DNA of 5,504 nucleotides, from the NCBI GenBank assembly GCA_003241215.1, contig QFOL01000262.1:1-5504 (forward strand). The letters are read 5' to 3'. Origin of the DNA: Agrobacterium fabrum (GTDB lineage Bacteria > Pseudomonadota > Alphaproteobacteria > Rhizobiales > Rhizobiaceae). The notes under the pieces were generated by a model. It did not search any database. It was not told the DNA's origin and saw only the letters and a program-made list of their open reading frames with translations. The position numbers and the translations under genes were made by a program. Of this stretch, positions 1 through 5,504 are shown in pieces. Within the stretch, counting starts at the first letter, position 1; each line of letters begins with the position of its first letter.

Positions 1-537
1 GGGCGTCACCGCAAATCTGGCATGCGCCCATTCCTGCAACTCCGTCTTGGCGTCGCGGCGTCCGGCATCCACGCTGGTTGCGCGGCCCTGCCAGTATTTC
101 AGAATGAATTTGCGCGACGCCTCCAGCCCGCCATCCAGATAGATGGTGGCGATCAGGCTTTCGACGACATCGGCGCGCACATTCAGCATCGCCTTGCCGG
201 TCAGTTTCTTCACGTCCGATCCGGTGCGGATGAAATTGTGCAGGCCCATCTCGTCGCCGATAGAGGCGCAGGATTCGGCGCTGACGAGCTGGTTCAGGCG
301 GACCGACAATTCGCCTTCGGTGGCGTTGCGGAAGGTGGAGAACAGCAGTTCCGCCACGCAGAGACCGAGGACACGGTCGCCTAGAAATTCCAGCCGCTCG
401 TAATTGCCGGCCGCCGCCGAGCGGGCGCTGGCATGGGTCAAGGCCCGGTCGAGCCGGGCCTTTTCCTTGAACTCATATCCGATCAACGCTTCCAGACGGG
501 AGATTTCATCCGCCGAAAGCGGCTTGCTCTTGCTCAT
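1..537 (-). CDS. rnc: Ribonuclease III (Rnc), 5' part, truncated by window edge
   Basis: Double-strand-specific endoribonuclease that processes rRNA precursors and other structured RNAs in the cytoplasm, using magnesium. The visible part is the first 179 residues, beginning MSKSKPLSADE. The RNase III signature NYERLEFLGDRVLG is at residues 45-58. By alignment from memory with the E. coli enzyme, the metal-binding acidic residues are E47, E50, D54, E74, D123 and E126 (the last two in DVVESLIATIYLDGG); all are present. The start of the double-stranded-RNA-binding domain (DAKTELQEWAHARF, from residue 162) is seen before the sequence runs out at base 1, so roughly the last 60 residues are missing for a family of about 220-240. 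The ATG at 537-535 overlaps the lepB stop codon by 4 bases (ATGA), and AAGG lies 7 bases upstream, inside lepB. This suggests coupled translation with lepB. No frame disruption is seen. In many bacteria era follows; that gene is outside the window. Confidence 0.97.
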   Translation of the reverse strand, partial: MSKSKPLSADEISRLEALIGYEFKEKARLDRALTHASARSAAAGNYERLEFLGDRVLGLCVAELLFSTFRNATEGELSVRLNQLVSAESCASIGDEMGLHNFIRTGSDVKKLTGKAMLNVRADVVESLIATIYLDGGLEASRKFILKYWQGRATSVDAGRRDAKTELQEWAHARFAVTP

Positions 538-1280
538 TCCACAACCTTGAAGAGGCGGTCCCAACGCATGTTGGCCGGCCATTCCCAAATGCGGCTGAAC
601 GGCGTGTCGTTGCCCAGCGAGAAGAAGATGACGCTGGCACGGCCGATCAGGTTTTCTTCCGGTACGAAACCGACGTCGAAACGGCTGTCGAGCGAATTGT
701 CTCTGTTGTCGCCCATCATGAAATAATGGCCTTCCGGCACCACGAATTCGCGGGTGTTGTCGCCACGAGAATCGGGCGACTGGTCGAGCGTGTCATAGGT
801 GACGCCATTGTCGAGCGTTTCGCGGAAAACCGGCACATTGGCGCCCGGATCGGCGCGATAATCGGAGGTGAAGGTACCGTCGGGCTGCTTCGGCACCGGC
901 TGGCCGTTGATGAACAGCACGCCGTTGGTCACCTGGATGCGATCACCGGGTAAGCCGACGAGGCGCTTGATGTAATCGACTTCAGGGTTGGGCGGCAGGC
1001 GGAAGACCACGACATCGCCGCGCTTCGGCTTGCTGAATTCGAGAATACGGCCGGAGAAGAGGTTCGGCGAGAAAGGCAGCGAATATTTCGAATAGCCGTA
1101 GGAGAACTTGTTGACGAAAAGATAGTCGCCAACCAGCAGCGTCGGCATCATCGAGCCCGATGGGATCGTGAAGGGCTGAAACAGCACGGTGCGGATGACC
1201 ATGGCCAGCAGCAGCGCCTGAATGATGACCTTGACGTTCTCCCAGAGGGCGTTCTGCTTCTTCTCAGCTTTTTCGGACAC
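534..1280 (-). CDS. lepB: Signal peptidase I (leader peptidase)
   Basis: Membrane-bound serine protease that removes signal peptides from Sec- and Tat-exported proteins on the periplasmic face of the inner membrane. The 248-residue protein has a short cytoplasmic N-terminus and one hydrophobic segment (about residues 16-35), then the family boxes: IPSGSMMPTLLVGD at 40-52 with nucleophile S43; RGDVVVFRLP at 88-96; DYIKRLVGLPGD at 102-113 with the catalytic lysine K105; and GDNRDNSLDSR at 190-200. The Ser/Lys dyad is intact. It is shorter than E. coli LepB, which has two membrane segments; the single-segment form is common in alphaproteobacteria. The start is GTG at 1280: the codon directly upstream in frame is a TAA stop, and AGGT lies 6 bases upstream, so no longer form is possible. 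The stop overlaps the rnc start (ATGA). It is separated from acpS by 207 bases, so it may have its own promoter or a long leader. Confidence 0.97.
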   Translation of the reverse strand: MSEKAEKKQNALWENVKVIIQALLLAMVIRTVLFQPFTIPSGSMMPTLLVGDYLFVNKFSYGYSKYSLPFSPNLFSGRILEFSKPKRGDVVVFRLPPNPEVDYIKRLVGLPGDRIQVTNGVLFINGQPVPKQPDGTFTSDYRADPGANVPVFRETLDNGVTYDTLDQSPDSRGDNTREFVVPEGHYFMMGDNRDNSLDSRFDVGFVPEENLIGRASVIFFSLGNDTPFSRIWEWPANMRWDRLFKVVE

Positions 1281-1487
1281 TTAAAGACCTGCCTGATTGT
1301 TTCCCGGCTTCTTCGACTTTGCGAAGGCTTCCGGGCCGTTGTTTGTCGCGCCTGCGGCGGGTGAAGCGTTTCACACAGCCGGCAACGCTTTCATATTTCT
1401 GCGACTTCTCTAGAACCTTTCCAGCCCGAAGGGAAGCGCTTCTGTGTCGCGCCTGCAAATAGAGCGGCAATGCGGCAGCACCGCGCC
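1281..1487 (-). other. 207-base acpS-lepB intergenic region with inverted and direct repeats
   Basis: This gap between the acpS stop and the lepB GTG holds no convincing gene. Seen directly: an imperfect inverted repeat at 1303-1335 (CCCGG...CCGGG outside, CTTCG...CGAAG inside, a 6-base loop ACTTTG), which in the mRNA would end about 12 bases before the lepB Shine-Dalgarno; a GTGAA/TTCAC repeat at 1361-1374; a 10-base palindrome GAAGCGCTTC at 1433-1442; and a 12-base direct repeat TGTCGCGCCTGC at 1344-1355 and 1445-1456. There is no T tract typical of an intrinsic terminator. I could not pick out a convincing promoter. The region may be a structured lepB leader, a promoter region, or both. 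Confidence 0.45.
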
Positions 1488-1892
1488 TTAACCGTTCACG
1501 GGAAGCGCCTCGATAATCACAAATGCCTGAGCATAGGGAAAGTCGTCCGTGATCGTCAGATGAATATTGGCGCGGTGGCCGGCGGGCAGCAGCGCCGCCA
1601 GCCTTTGCCCTGCCCCGTTGGTCAACACCATGGTCGGCTTGCCGCCCGGCAGGTTGACGACGCCCATATCCTTCCAGAAAACGCCGTTCGCAAGGCCGGT
1701 CCCCAGCGCCTTGGAACAGGCTTCCTTGGCGGCGAAACGCTTGGCATAGGAAGCGGCGCGGTTCTTGCGGCCATCGGACTTGGCCCGCTCGATATCGGTG
1801 AAACAGCGATGGGTGAAGCGCTCGCCGAAACGTTCGATCGACTTTTCAACGCGGCGGATATCGATCAGGTCGCTACCCAATCCAATGATCAT
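1488..1892 (-). CDS. acpS: Holo-[acyl-carrier-protein] synthase
   Basis: Transfers the 4'-phosphopantetheine arm from coenzyme A to the conserved serine of apo-acyl carrier protein, making ACP active for fatty acid and lipid synthesis; cytoplasmic and magnesium-dependent. The 134-residue product matches the usual AcpS length of about 120-135. The N-terminal motif [16 protein letters not shown] carries the metal ligand D8, and the second motif [16 protein letters not shown] (residues 51-66) carries E57; these match the two known magnesium-binding acids of the family. The C-terminal part has the expected HLTITDD (111-117). The ATG at 1892 has GGAG 8 bases upstream and gives the canonical N-terminus; the reading frame stays open further upstream, but that stretch is out of frame with, and inside, the DUF2062 gene. 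The start overlaps the DUF2062 stop by 4 bases (ATGA), so the two are probably translated in a coupled way. Confidence 0.96.
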   Translation of the reverse strand: MIIGLGSDLIDIRRVEKSIERFGERFTHRCFTDIERAKSDGRKNRAASYAKRFAAKEACSKALGTGLANGVFWKDMGVVNLPGGKPTMVLTNGAGQRLAALLPAGHRANIHLTITDDFPYAQAFVIIEALPVNG

Positions 1893-2467
1893 TTCAACAT
1901 CTCCAGAGAAGCGTTCCTGTTGGCGGCGCGGTGCGCGAGATTTTCCATCTTGCGGCGCTGGAAGCCGCTGATGAGGCCGTAGACGGCGATATAGGCGATG
2001 GCGGCGCTGACAAAAGCGGGCAAAAACGCGCCGATGATCATGGGTTCCAGCACCGGCGTCCATATCTGCCGGAATTCGAGATGGCTGAACAGCGCCACGA
2101 AATCCACATGCGCGGCGCTCTCGGCCTGCTGGCGGCCGAGGATGAAGTGCCCCAGTTCCCATGTGGATGCCCAGATGAAGGGAAATGTCAGCGGATTGGC
2201 GAAGGTGGTGCCGAGAGCGGCGGCGACGAGATTGACGCGCATCAAAAAACCGAGCGCCATGGCGACGATGATATGAATACCGAGAAACGGCGTCCACGCC
2301 ACGCCGACACCGAGCGCGACGCCGGCGGCAACCGAATGCGGAGAGGCGGAAAGCCTGAGAAGGCGCAGCTTCATATAGCGCAGCGAACGGGAAAAACCCG
2401 CGCGCGGCCAGAACAGGTCGCGAATCTTCTCTGAAAAACCAACGGGTTCACGGCGGCGAAACGGCAT
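1889..2467 (-). CDS. DUF2062 family inner-membrane protein
   Basis: A 192-residue predicted membrane protein of unknown function. A basic N-terminus (about 1-44, rich in R and K) precedes a hydrophobic hairpin at about 46-76 containing the WTPFLGIH motif (58-65), then the N...[10 protein letters not shown] segment (90-99) and a C-terminal membrane segment at about 143-166, ending in a basic tail. The TPFxGxH and NPLT motifs and the overall layout are those of DUF2062 (assignment from memory). The start at 2467 is the first ATG in frame: a TAG stop lies four codons upstream. No Shine-Dalgarno is visible before it (GACTGCCCCC), which fits the leaderless-promoter candidate listed separately; a second ATG at codon 32 would remove the basic N-terminus and is less likely. 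It overlaps acpS by 4 bases and appears to be the first gene of the DUF2062-acpS-lepB-rnc group. Its placement suggests an envelope role, but no function is shown. Confidence 0.9.
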   Translation of the reverse strand: MPFRRREPVGFSEKIRDLFWPRAGFSRSLRYMKLRLLRLSASPHSVAAGVALGVGVAWTPFLGIHIIVAMALGFLMRVNLVAAALGTTFANPLTFPFIWASTWELGHFILGRQQAESAAHVDFVALFSHLEFRQIWTPVLEPMIIGAFLPAFVSAAIAYIAVYGLISGFQRRKMENLAHRAANRNASLEMLK

Positions 2468-2502
2468 GGGGGCAGTCTATTTCATCGCCCGGGCTGAGCC
2501 AA
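2468..2502 (-). promoter_or_regulatory. Candidate promoter for the DUF2062-acpS operon, possibly leaderless
   Basis: Reading the minus strand, TTGGCT (2502-2497) and TAGACT (2479-2474) are separated by exactly 17 bases. They match the housekeeping consensus TTGACA/TATAAT at 4 of 6 positions each, and the -35 box is preceded by C, giving the CTTG start typical of alphaproteobacterial promoters. Only six bases (GCCCCC) lie between the -10 box and the ATG, so the transcript would begin at or next to the start codon, in agreement with the absence of a Shine-Dalgarno. A competing -10 candidate TATGAT (2512-2507) has no good -35 box. The call is from pattern only. Confidence 0.35.
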
Positions 2503-2551
2503 GAGCATCATAGATGACGCAGGGATTTCTTTTGCGGGTGTATTCTCCGCT

Positions 2552-2668
2552 TCCGTCATTCCGGCCTTGAGCCGGAAGCCAGCCGACACGCGTCTGCGCG
2601 GCGAGAAGACACTTTCCAGCCCAAGAACTTGGGCTGGCTGGATGCCGGATCAAGTCCGGCATTACGGA
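2552..2668. repeat. Intergenic nested palindromic repeat (rhizobial mosaic/REP-like)
   Basis: The outer arms TCCGTCATTCCGG (2552-2564) and CCGGCATTACGGA (2656-2668) are inverted copies matching at 11 of 13 positions. Inside are separate hairpins: CCGGC-CTTGA-GCCGG (2561-2575), CGCG-TCTG-CGCG near 2589-2600, a perfect 10-base inverted repeat CCAGCCCAAG/CTTGGGCTGG (2616-2637, two-base centre), and GCCGGA-TCAAG-TCCGGC (2644-2660). The whole could fold into a cruciform-like structure. Similar sequences recur between genes in Rhizobiaceae and other alphaproteobacteria (mosaic palindromic elements; recalled, not searched). In the minus-strand frame it translates to a peptide starting MPDLIRHPA, often mis-annotated as a protein. 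Only one copy is in the window, so repetition is inferred. Confidence 0.65.
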
Positions 2669-2710
2669 CGCGGGATGTCACGAATACAGTGAATATCGAG
2701 CCTTCAATAT

Positions 2711-2791
2711 CAGTCCCAATTTAGTGTCGCCTATTGCGACAGGGGACTGAACCAGTTTTTTTGCGGCGTATCGGTCAACCAGTTTGGGACA
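2711..2791. repeat. Structured block with inverted ends, possible insertion-sequence end remnant
   Basis: Seen directly: CAGTCCC (2711-2717) pairs with GGGACTG (2743-2749), and inside it TGTCGC (2725-2730) pairs with GCGACA (2736-2741) across a 5-base loop. AACCAGTTT occurs twice as a direct repeat (2750-2758 and 2777-2785), and the block's edges GTCCCAATTT (2713-2722) and AGTTTGGGAC (2781-2790) are inverted copies matching at 8 of 10 positions. A seven-T run (2756-2762) follows the hairpin on the plus strand, which would suit a terminator, but no plus-strand gene precedes it. Short repeats together with a GGGACA edge resemble the ends of IS21-type elements; this likeness is an impression, with no transposase present. 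A small non-autonomous element is the other option. Confidence 0.35.
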
Positions 2792-2876
2792 ATCGCCTGA
2801 AGCGCGCATTCACATAGTTTTGCAAAATACAGGGACGAGCGCGCCAACAACGGCCGTGCATCCTCCAGGTCTCATA

Positions 2877-2900
2877 CGCATGGCGATTGGCTGCCATGCG
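2877..2900 (-). other. Perfect 8-bp hairpin after the DUF3563-like gene
   Basis: CGCATGGC (2877-2884) and GCCATGCG (2893-2900) are exact inverted copies with an 8-base loop, 9 bases beyond the stop codon of the small gene. There is no T tract after it on the minus strand, so it is not a standard intrinsic terminator; it might protect the 3' end of the message or be chance. Confidence 0.3.
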
Positions 2901-2909
2901 CTGTGTGCA

Positions 2910-3056
2910 TTACCGACGGAACAGGCCGCGGTCGATTTCGCGCTGGCGGAATTCCAGGTCGACATTCGACACGGAGGCGCTGAGATATTCGAATTCGCGT
3001 TCCTGGGTGGTCTTGCCACGAACGGCGCGGGCGATCTTGCGAAGCGGAGTAAACAT
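2910..3056 (-). CDS. Small DUF3563-like protein, 48 residues
   Basis: A 48-residue protein of unknown function. It has a basic N-terminus (MFTPLRKIARAVRGK) followed by a charged, probably helical part with YL at 24-25, DLE at 33-35 and REID at 39-42, ending GLFRR. The spacing of YL, DLE and RE-D is like the short DUF3563 proteins common in rhizobia (recalled, not searched). No signal peptide, membrane segment or cysteine is present, so a cytoplasmic protein is likely. The ATG at 3056 is chosen over an upstream in-frame ATG at 3095 because AAAGGA (3071-3066) lies 9 bases before it and the longer N-terminus has no clear ribosome binding site. It sits 197 bases beyond rsh on the same strand, after the putative rsh terminator, so it probably has its own promoter, although I see no clear one. 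A different frame open across 2872-3105 is judged a shadow. Confidence 0.7.
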   Translation of the reverse strand: MFTPLRKIARAVRGKTTQEREFEYLSASVSNVDLEFRQREIDRGLFRR

Positions 3057-3184
3057 GATTTCTGGTCCTTTCGGTTTGGAGCCGGCGTTTCTCATCGGTG
3101 TTCATCCACCGGCACGCCGCATTTCCTTCTCTTCAATTTCTGAGATGAAAATAGTCGCAAACCGCCTCCACGACCAGAGACAGG

Positions 3185-3226
3185 AAAAGGCCGCTGCCAT
3201 GCATTCAACGCATAACAACGGCCTTT
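3185..3226 (-). terminator. Putative intrinsic terminator of rsh
   Basis: On the minus strand AAAGGCCG (3226-3219) pairs with CGGCCTTT (3193-3186), and the stem continues inward through TTG/CAG with one G-U pair, giving about 11 base pairs. An inner ATGC/GCAT pairing is also possible in the long loop. The stem ends in a run of four T (3188-3185) followed by CCTGTC. It begins 27 bases after the rsh stop codon. The T tract is short, so termination may be partial, allowing some read-through into the small downstream gene. Confidence 0.5.
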
Positions 3227-3253
3227 CAGTATCTGCAAAAGATCAAAAATGCC

Positions 3254-5488
3254 TCAATCGAAGGCACGCGTCACTGTCGAGACGCAATCGAGATCCTTGA
3301 GCTGCGACAGAAGCTGGTTCAGTTGCCTGAGATCCCAGACTTCGACATCCAGCGCCAGCTCAGAGAAGTCAGTACCGATGCGCACCATGTTGAGGCCGCG
3401 AATATTGACATCGAGCGTGGCGATGGACTGCGCCACCGAGGCGAGCGTGCCCGGCTCGTTCAGCGCATTGATCATCACCCGCGCCATGAAGCGCGACTTG
3501 TTCGCCTCATCGAGATCCCAGCGCACATCGATCCAGCGTTCAGGTTCATCGTCGAAACGCTGTAGCGCCGGCGCCTGAATGGGATAGATGGTGATGCCCT
3601 TGCCTTTTTCCATGATGCCGACGATCCGGTCACCCGGAACGGCGCCGGCGGCGCCGAAATGCACGTCTACATTGCCGGAAAGGCCGCGGATGGGCAGCGG
3701 GTCCGGACCATCCAGCATCTCGGCCGCACCGTCGTCCTCGAGAACCGAGCGCGACTTGCCGGGGATCTTGAAGACCATGCCCGAGGCGCTGCGCATGTTG
3801 AACCAGCCGTCGTCGCCGGTCATCTTCACCGTGACGCGCTCGTCCTGATAATCCGGATAGACCGCACGCAGCACATCGAGCGAAGAGACCTCACCGCGAC
3901 CGACGGCGGCGATGGCGTCTTCGACATCCTTCTGCGCCAGACGATGCAGCACGGGCTTAAGCGCTTCACGGGAGAAGGCCTTGCCGGCACGCTCGAAGGT
4001 GCGTTCCAGAATACGATAACCGAGGCCGGAATATTGCTTGCGGATGGCCATGCGGGTGGCGCGGCGGATGGCCGAGCGGGCCTTGCCCGTCACCACCACC
4101 TCTTCCCAAGCGGCCGGCGGCACCTGCACGCCGGAGCGGATGATCTCCACCTCGTCGCCATTGTTAAGCCGGGTCACGAGCGGCATGATCCGCCCGTTGA
4201 TCTTGGCACCAACGGTGGTGTCGCCGATATTGGTGTGCACCGCATAAGCGAAATCGATGGGTGTCGCGCCGCGCGGCAGGGCAATCAGCTTGCCCTTCGG
4301 CGTGAAGCAGAACACCTGGTCCTGGAAAAGCTCGAGCTTGGTGTGCTCGAGGAATTCTTCCGGGCTGTCGCCTTCGGCCAGCGATTCGATGGTGTGGCGC
4401 AGCCAGGAATAGGCGTTGCTCTCCGGCGAAAGCAGATCGCCCTCCCCGTTTTCACCGTCCTTATAGAGCGCATGAGCGGCGATGCCGAATTCGGCGATCT
4501 CGTGCATGCGCTTGGTGCGGATCTGCAGCTCGATACGCTGACGCGACGGGCCGACGATGGTGGTGTGGATGGAGCGATAATCGTTCTGCTTCGGGGTGGA
4601 GATGTAATCCTTGAAGCGGCCGGGCACCACGCGCCAGCGGGTGTGCACGATGCCAAGCGCCCGGTAGCAGGATGGAATATCATCCACCAGAATGCGGAAA
4701 CCATAGACATCGGAAAGCTGCTCGAAGGAGAGCGACTTCGACTGCATCTTGCGGAACACCGAATAGGGCTTTTTCTGGCGTCCCTTGACATTGGCGCCGA
4801 GCAGGCCGCTCGCCACGAGAAGCTCGCGCAGCTCGTCCTCGATCTTCTTGATCAGCCCTTCATTGCGCGTTTCCAACTCCTGAAGGCGGTTGGTCACCGT
4901 CTCATAGGCTTCCGGGTTGAGATAACGGAAAGACAGGTCCTCCAGCTCGTCGCGCATGTCCTGCATGCCCATGCGGCCGGCGAGCGGCGCATAGATTTCC
5001 ATGGTCTCTTCGGAAATGCGGCTACGCTTGTCGGCCGGCATATATTCCATGGTGCGCATGTTGTGGAGGCGGTCGGCGAGCTTGACCAGAAGGACGCGCA
5101 CGTCGTCGGAAATCGCGAGCAGCAGCTTGCGCAGGTTTTCGGCCTGCTTGGCCTTGCGGGTAACGAGATCGAGTTTCTTGAGCTTGGTGAGGCCTTCTAC
5201 CAGCCGGCCGATATCTTCGCCGAACAGCTCGTCGATTTCAGCCCGGGTGGCGGTGGTATCCTCGATCGTATCGTGCAGCAGCGCCACCGCGATGGTCGAT
5301 TCGTCGAGATGCATTTCGGTGAGGATCGCGGCGACTTCGAGCGGATGCGAAATATAGGGGTCGCCATTGGCCCGCTTCTGCTGGCCGTGTTTCTGCATGG
5401 CATACACATAGGCCTTGTTCAGCAGGGCCTCATTCGCATCCGGTTTATATTTTTGAACCCGCTCAACGAGTTCGTATTGCCGCATCAT
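3254..5488 (-). CDS. rsh: Bifunctional (p)ppGpp synthetase/hydrolase Rsh
   Basis: Makes (p)ppGpp from ATP and GDP/GTP and degrades it again; the central stringent-response enzyme, and often the only long RelA/SpoT protein in alphaproteobacteria. The 744 residues run in the usual order. The HD hydrolase domain has H48, the HDTIED motif (H72, D73, E76, D77) and KLADRLHNMRT with D139 and N143, so hydrolase is likely active. The synthetase domain has DVYGFRI with D260, the RFKD motif at 291-294 (the basic RxKD form of bifunctional enzymes, not the EXDD of RelA), NDYRSIH with Y304, and ELQIRT with E320. A TGS domain follows at about 392-451, and a C-terminal ACT domain at about 668-744. The zinc-finger position keeps PGDRIVGIM but has alanines (613-614) where CC is expected. 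Start: ATG-ATG at 5488 (MMRQYELVERVQ) with GGAA about 6 bases upstream; a GTG at 5500 would add four residues. Confidence 0.96.
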   Translation of the reverse strand: MMRQYELVERVQKYKPDANEALLNKAYVYAMQKHGQQKRANGDPYISHPLEVAAILTEMHLDESTIAVALLHDTIEDTTATRAEIDELFGEDIGRLVEGLTKLKKLDLVTRKAKQAENLRKLLLAISDDVRVLLVKLADRLHNMRTMEYMPADKRSRISEETMEIYAPLAGRMGMQDMRDELEDLSFRYLNPEAYETVTNRLQELETRNEGLIKKIEDELRELLVASGLLGANVKGRQKKPYSVFRKMQSKSLSFEQLSDVYGFRILVDDIPSCYRALGIVHTRWRVVPGRFKDYISTPKQNDYRSIHTTIVGPSRQRIELQIRTKRMHEIAEFGIAAHALYKDGENGEGDLLSPESNAYSWLRHTIESLAEGDSPEEFLEHTKLELFQDQVFCFTPKGKLIALPRGATPIDFAYAVHTNIGDTTVGAKINGRIMPLVTRLNNGDEVEIIRSGVQVPPAAWEEVVVTGKARSAIRRATRMAIRKQYSGLGYRILERTFERAGKAFSREALKPVLHRLAQKDVEDAIAAVGRGEVSSLDVLRAVYPDYQDERVTVKMTGDDGWFNMRSASGMVFKIPGKSRSVLEDDGAAEMLDGPDPLPIRGLSGNVDVHFGAAGAVPGDRIVGIMEKGKGITIYPIQAPALQRFDDEPERWIDVRWDLDEANKSRFMARVMINALNEPGTLASVAQSIATLDVNIRGLNMVRIGTDFSELALDVEVWDLRQLNQLLSQLKDLDCVSTVTRAFD

Positions 5489-5504
5489 GCGATATTCCAC
5501 AAAA

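Larger units (their letters stand above)
2468..2909. other. 442-base intergenic region without a supported gene
   Basis: This stretch lies between the small DUF3563-like gene and the DUF2062 gene. I see no convincing coding region on either strand: the open frames are short and the longest minus-strand one (2477-2662) is a translation of the palindromic repeat. From low to high coordinates it holds the promoter candidate (2468-2502), the nested palindromic repeat (2552-2668), an insertion-end-like block (2711-2791), a perfect 10-base palindrome TTTTGCAAAA (2818-2827) of unknown meaning, and a small hairpin just after the DUF3563-like stop (2877-2900). Bases 2828-2876 show nothing I can name. 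Confidence 0.7.

Noticed and set aside
1264..1470. Minus-strand 68-residue open frame filling the acpS-lepB gap
   Set aside because: It begins with TTG, has no ribosome binding site I can see, overlaps the lepB start out of frame and reads as low-complexity basic sequence without a family resemblance.
1893..2297. Upstream extension of the acpS reading frame (to 2297)
   Set aside because: The extra residues overlap the DUF2062 gene in another frame and look like shadow translation; AcpS has its canonical start MIIGLGSD at 1892 with a good Shine-Dalgarno.
1470..2434. Long plus-strand open frames (1470-1982 and 1931-2434)
   Set aside because: Both are antisense to acpS and DUF2062, rich in the residues expected from GC-rich antisense frames, and have no recognisable domains.
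2507..2512. TATGAT on the minus strand as the -10 box of the DUF2062 operon
   Set aside because: The -10 match is good but the bases 17 upstream (GCAAAA) are a poor -35 box, and it would leave a leader with no Shine-Dalgarno.
2477..2662. Minus-strand 61-residue open frame starting MPDLIRHPA
   Set aside because: It is a translation of the nested palindromic repeat, a well-known source of false small proteins, and lacks a ribosome binding site.
2756..2762. Seven-T run after a hairpin as a plus-strand intrinsic terminator
   Set aside because: No plus-strand gene lies upstream and six bases separate the stem from the T run, so I list the structure as an unexplained block rather than a terminator.
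2872..3105. Minus-strand 77-residue open frame overlapping the small DUF3563-like gene in another frame
   Set aside because: Composition is that of a shadow frame; the overlapping frame has both the ribosome binding site and the family-like motif pattern.
2784..3143. Plus-strand 119-residue open frame overlapping the small gene
   Set aside because: It starts with TTG inside the insertion-end-like block, is antisense to the better-supported DUF3563-like gene and resembles no family I know.
5489..5500. GTG start for Rsh adding four residues (MEYR)
   Set aside because: Known rhizobial Rsh proteins begin MMRQYELVERVQ, as I recall, and GGAA is well placed for the ATG at 5488, whereas the window shows only four bases before the GTG.

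Overview
The window looks like chromosomal DNA from a member of the Rhizobiaceae, most likely Agrobacterium or a close relative. This rests on protein sequence flavour (a short LepB with one membrane segment, a bifunctional Rsh lacking the usual zinc-finger cysteines, a DUF2062 protein next to AcpS), the GC-rich coding sequence and the rhizobial-type palindromic repeat between genes. The assignment is by recollection of these families, not by a search. All recognised genes lie on the minus strand, so transcription runs from high to low coordinates.

Region by region, in transcription order: rsh (5488-3254) encodes the (p)ppGpp synthetase/hydrolase and is complete, with its start only 16 bases from the window edge; a hairpin with a short T tract follows its stop. 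A 48-residue DUF3563-like small protein (3056-2910) comes next, with a good Shine-Dalgarno sequence. The 442-base gap 2909-2468 holds no convincing gene; it contains a small hairpin, a structured block resembling an insertion-sequence end, a nested palindromic repeat and a promoter candidate placed so that the next mRNA could be leaderless. Then follows a four-gene group: a DUF2062 membrane protein, acpS (holo-ACP synthase), lepB (signal peptidase I) and the 5' part of rnc (RNase III), which runs off the window at base 1.

Within this group DUF2062/acpS and lepB/rnc each overlap by the 4-base ATGA arrangement, which suggests translational coupling, while acpS and lepB are separated by 207 non-coding bases. 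The group serves basic cell functions: activating the acyl carrier protein for lipid synthesis, cleaving signal peptides from exported proteins and processing structured RNA. Rsh sets the stringent response. The two transcription groups appear independent.

I did not find a new multi-gene system. The points most worth a second look are the possible leaderless start of the DUF2062-acpS operon, the 78-base block at 2713-2790 with imperfect inverted ends, the small DUF3563-like gene behind rsh, and the degenerate zinc-finger position in Rsh.
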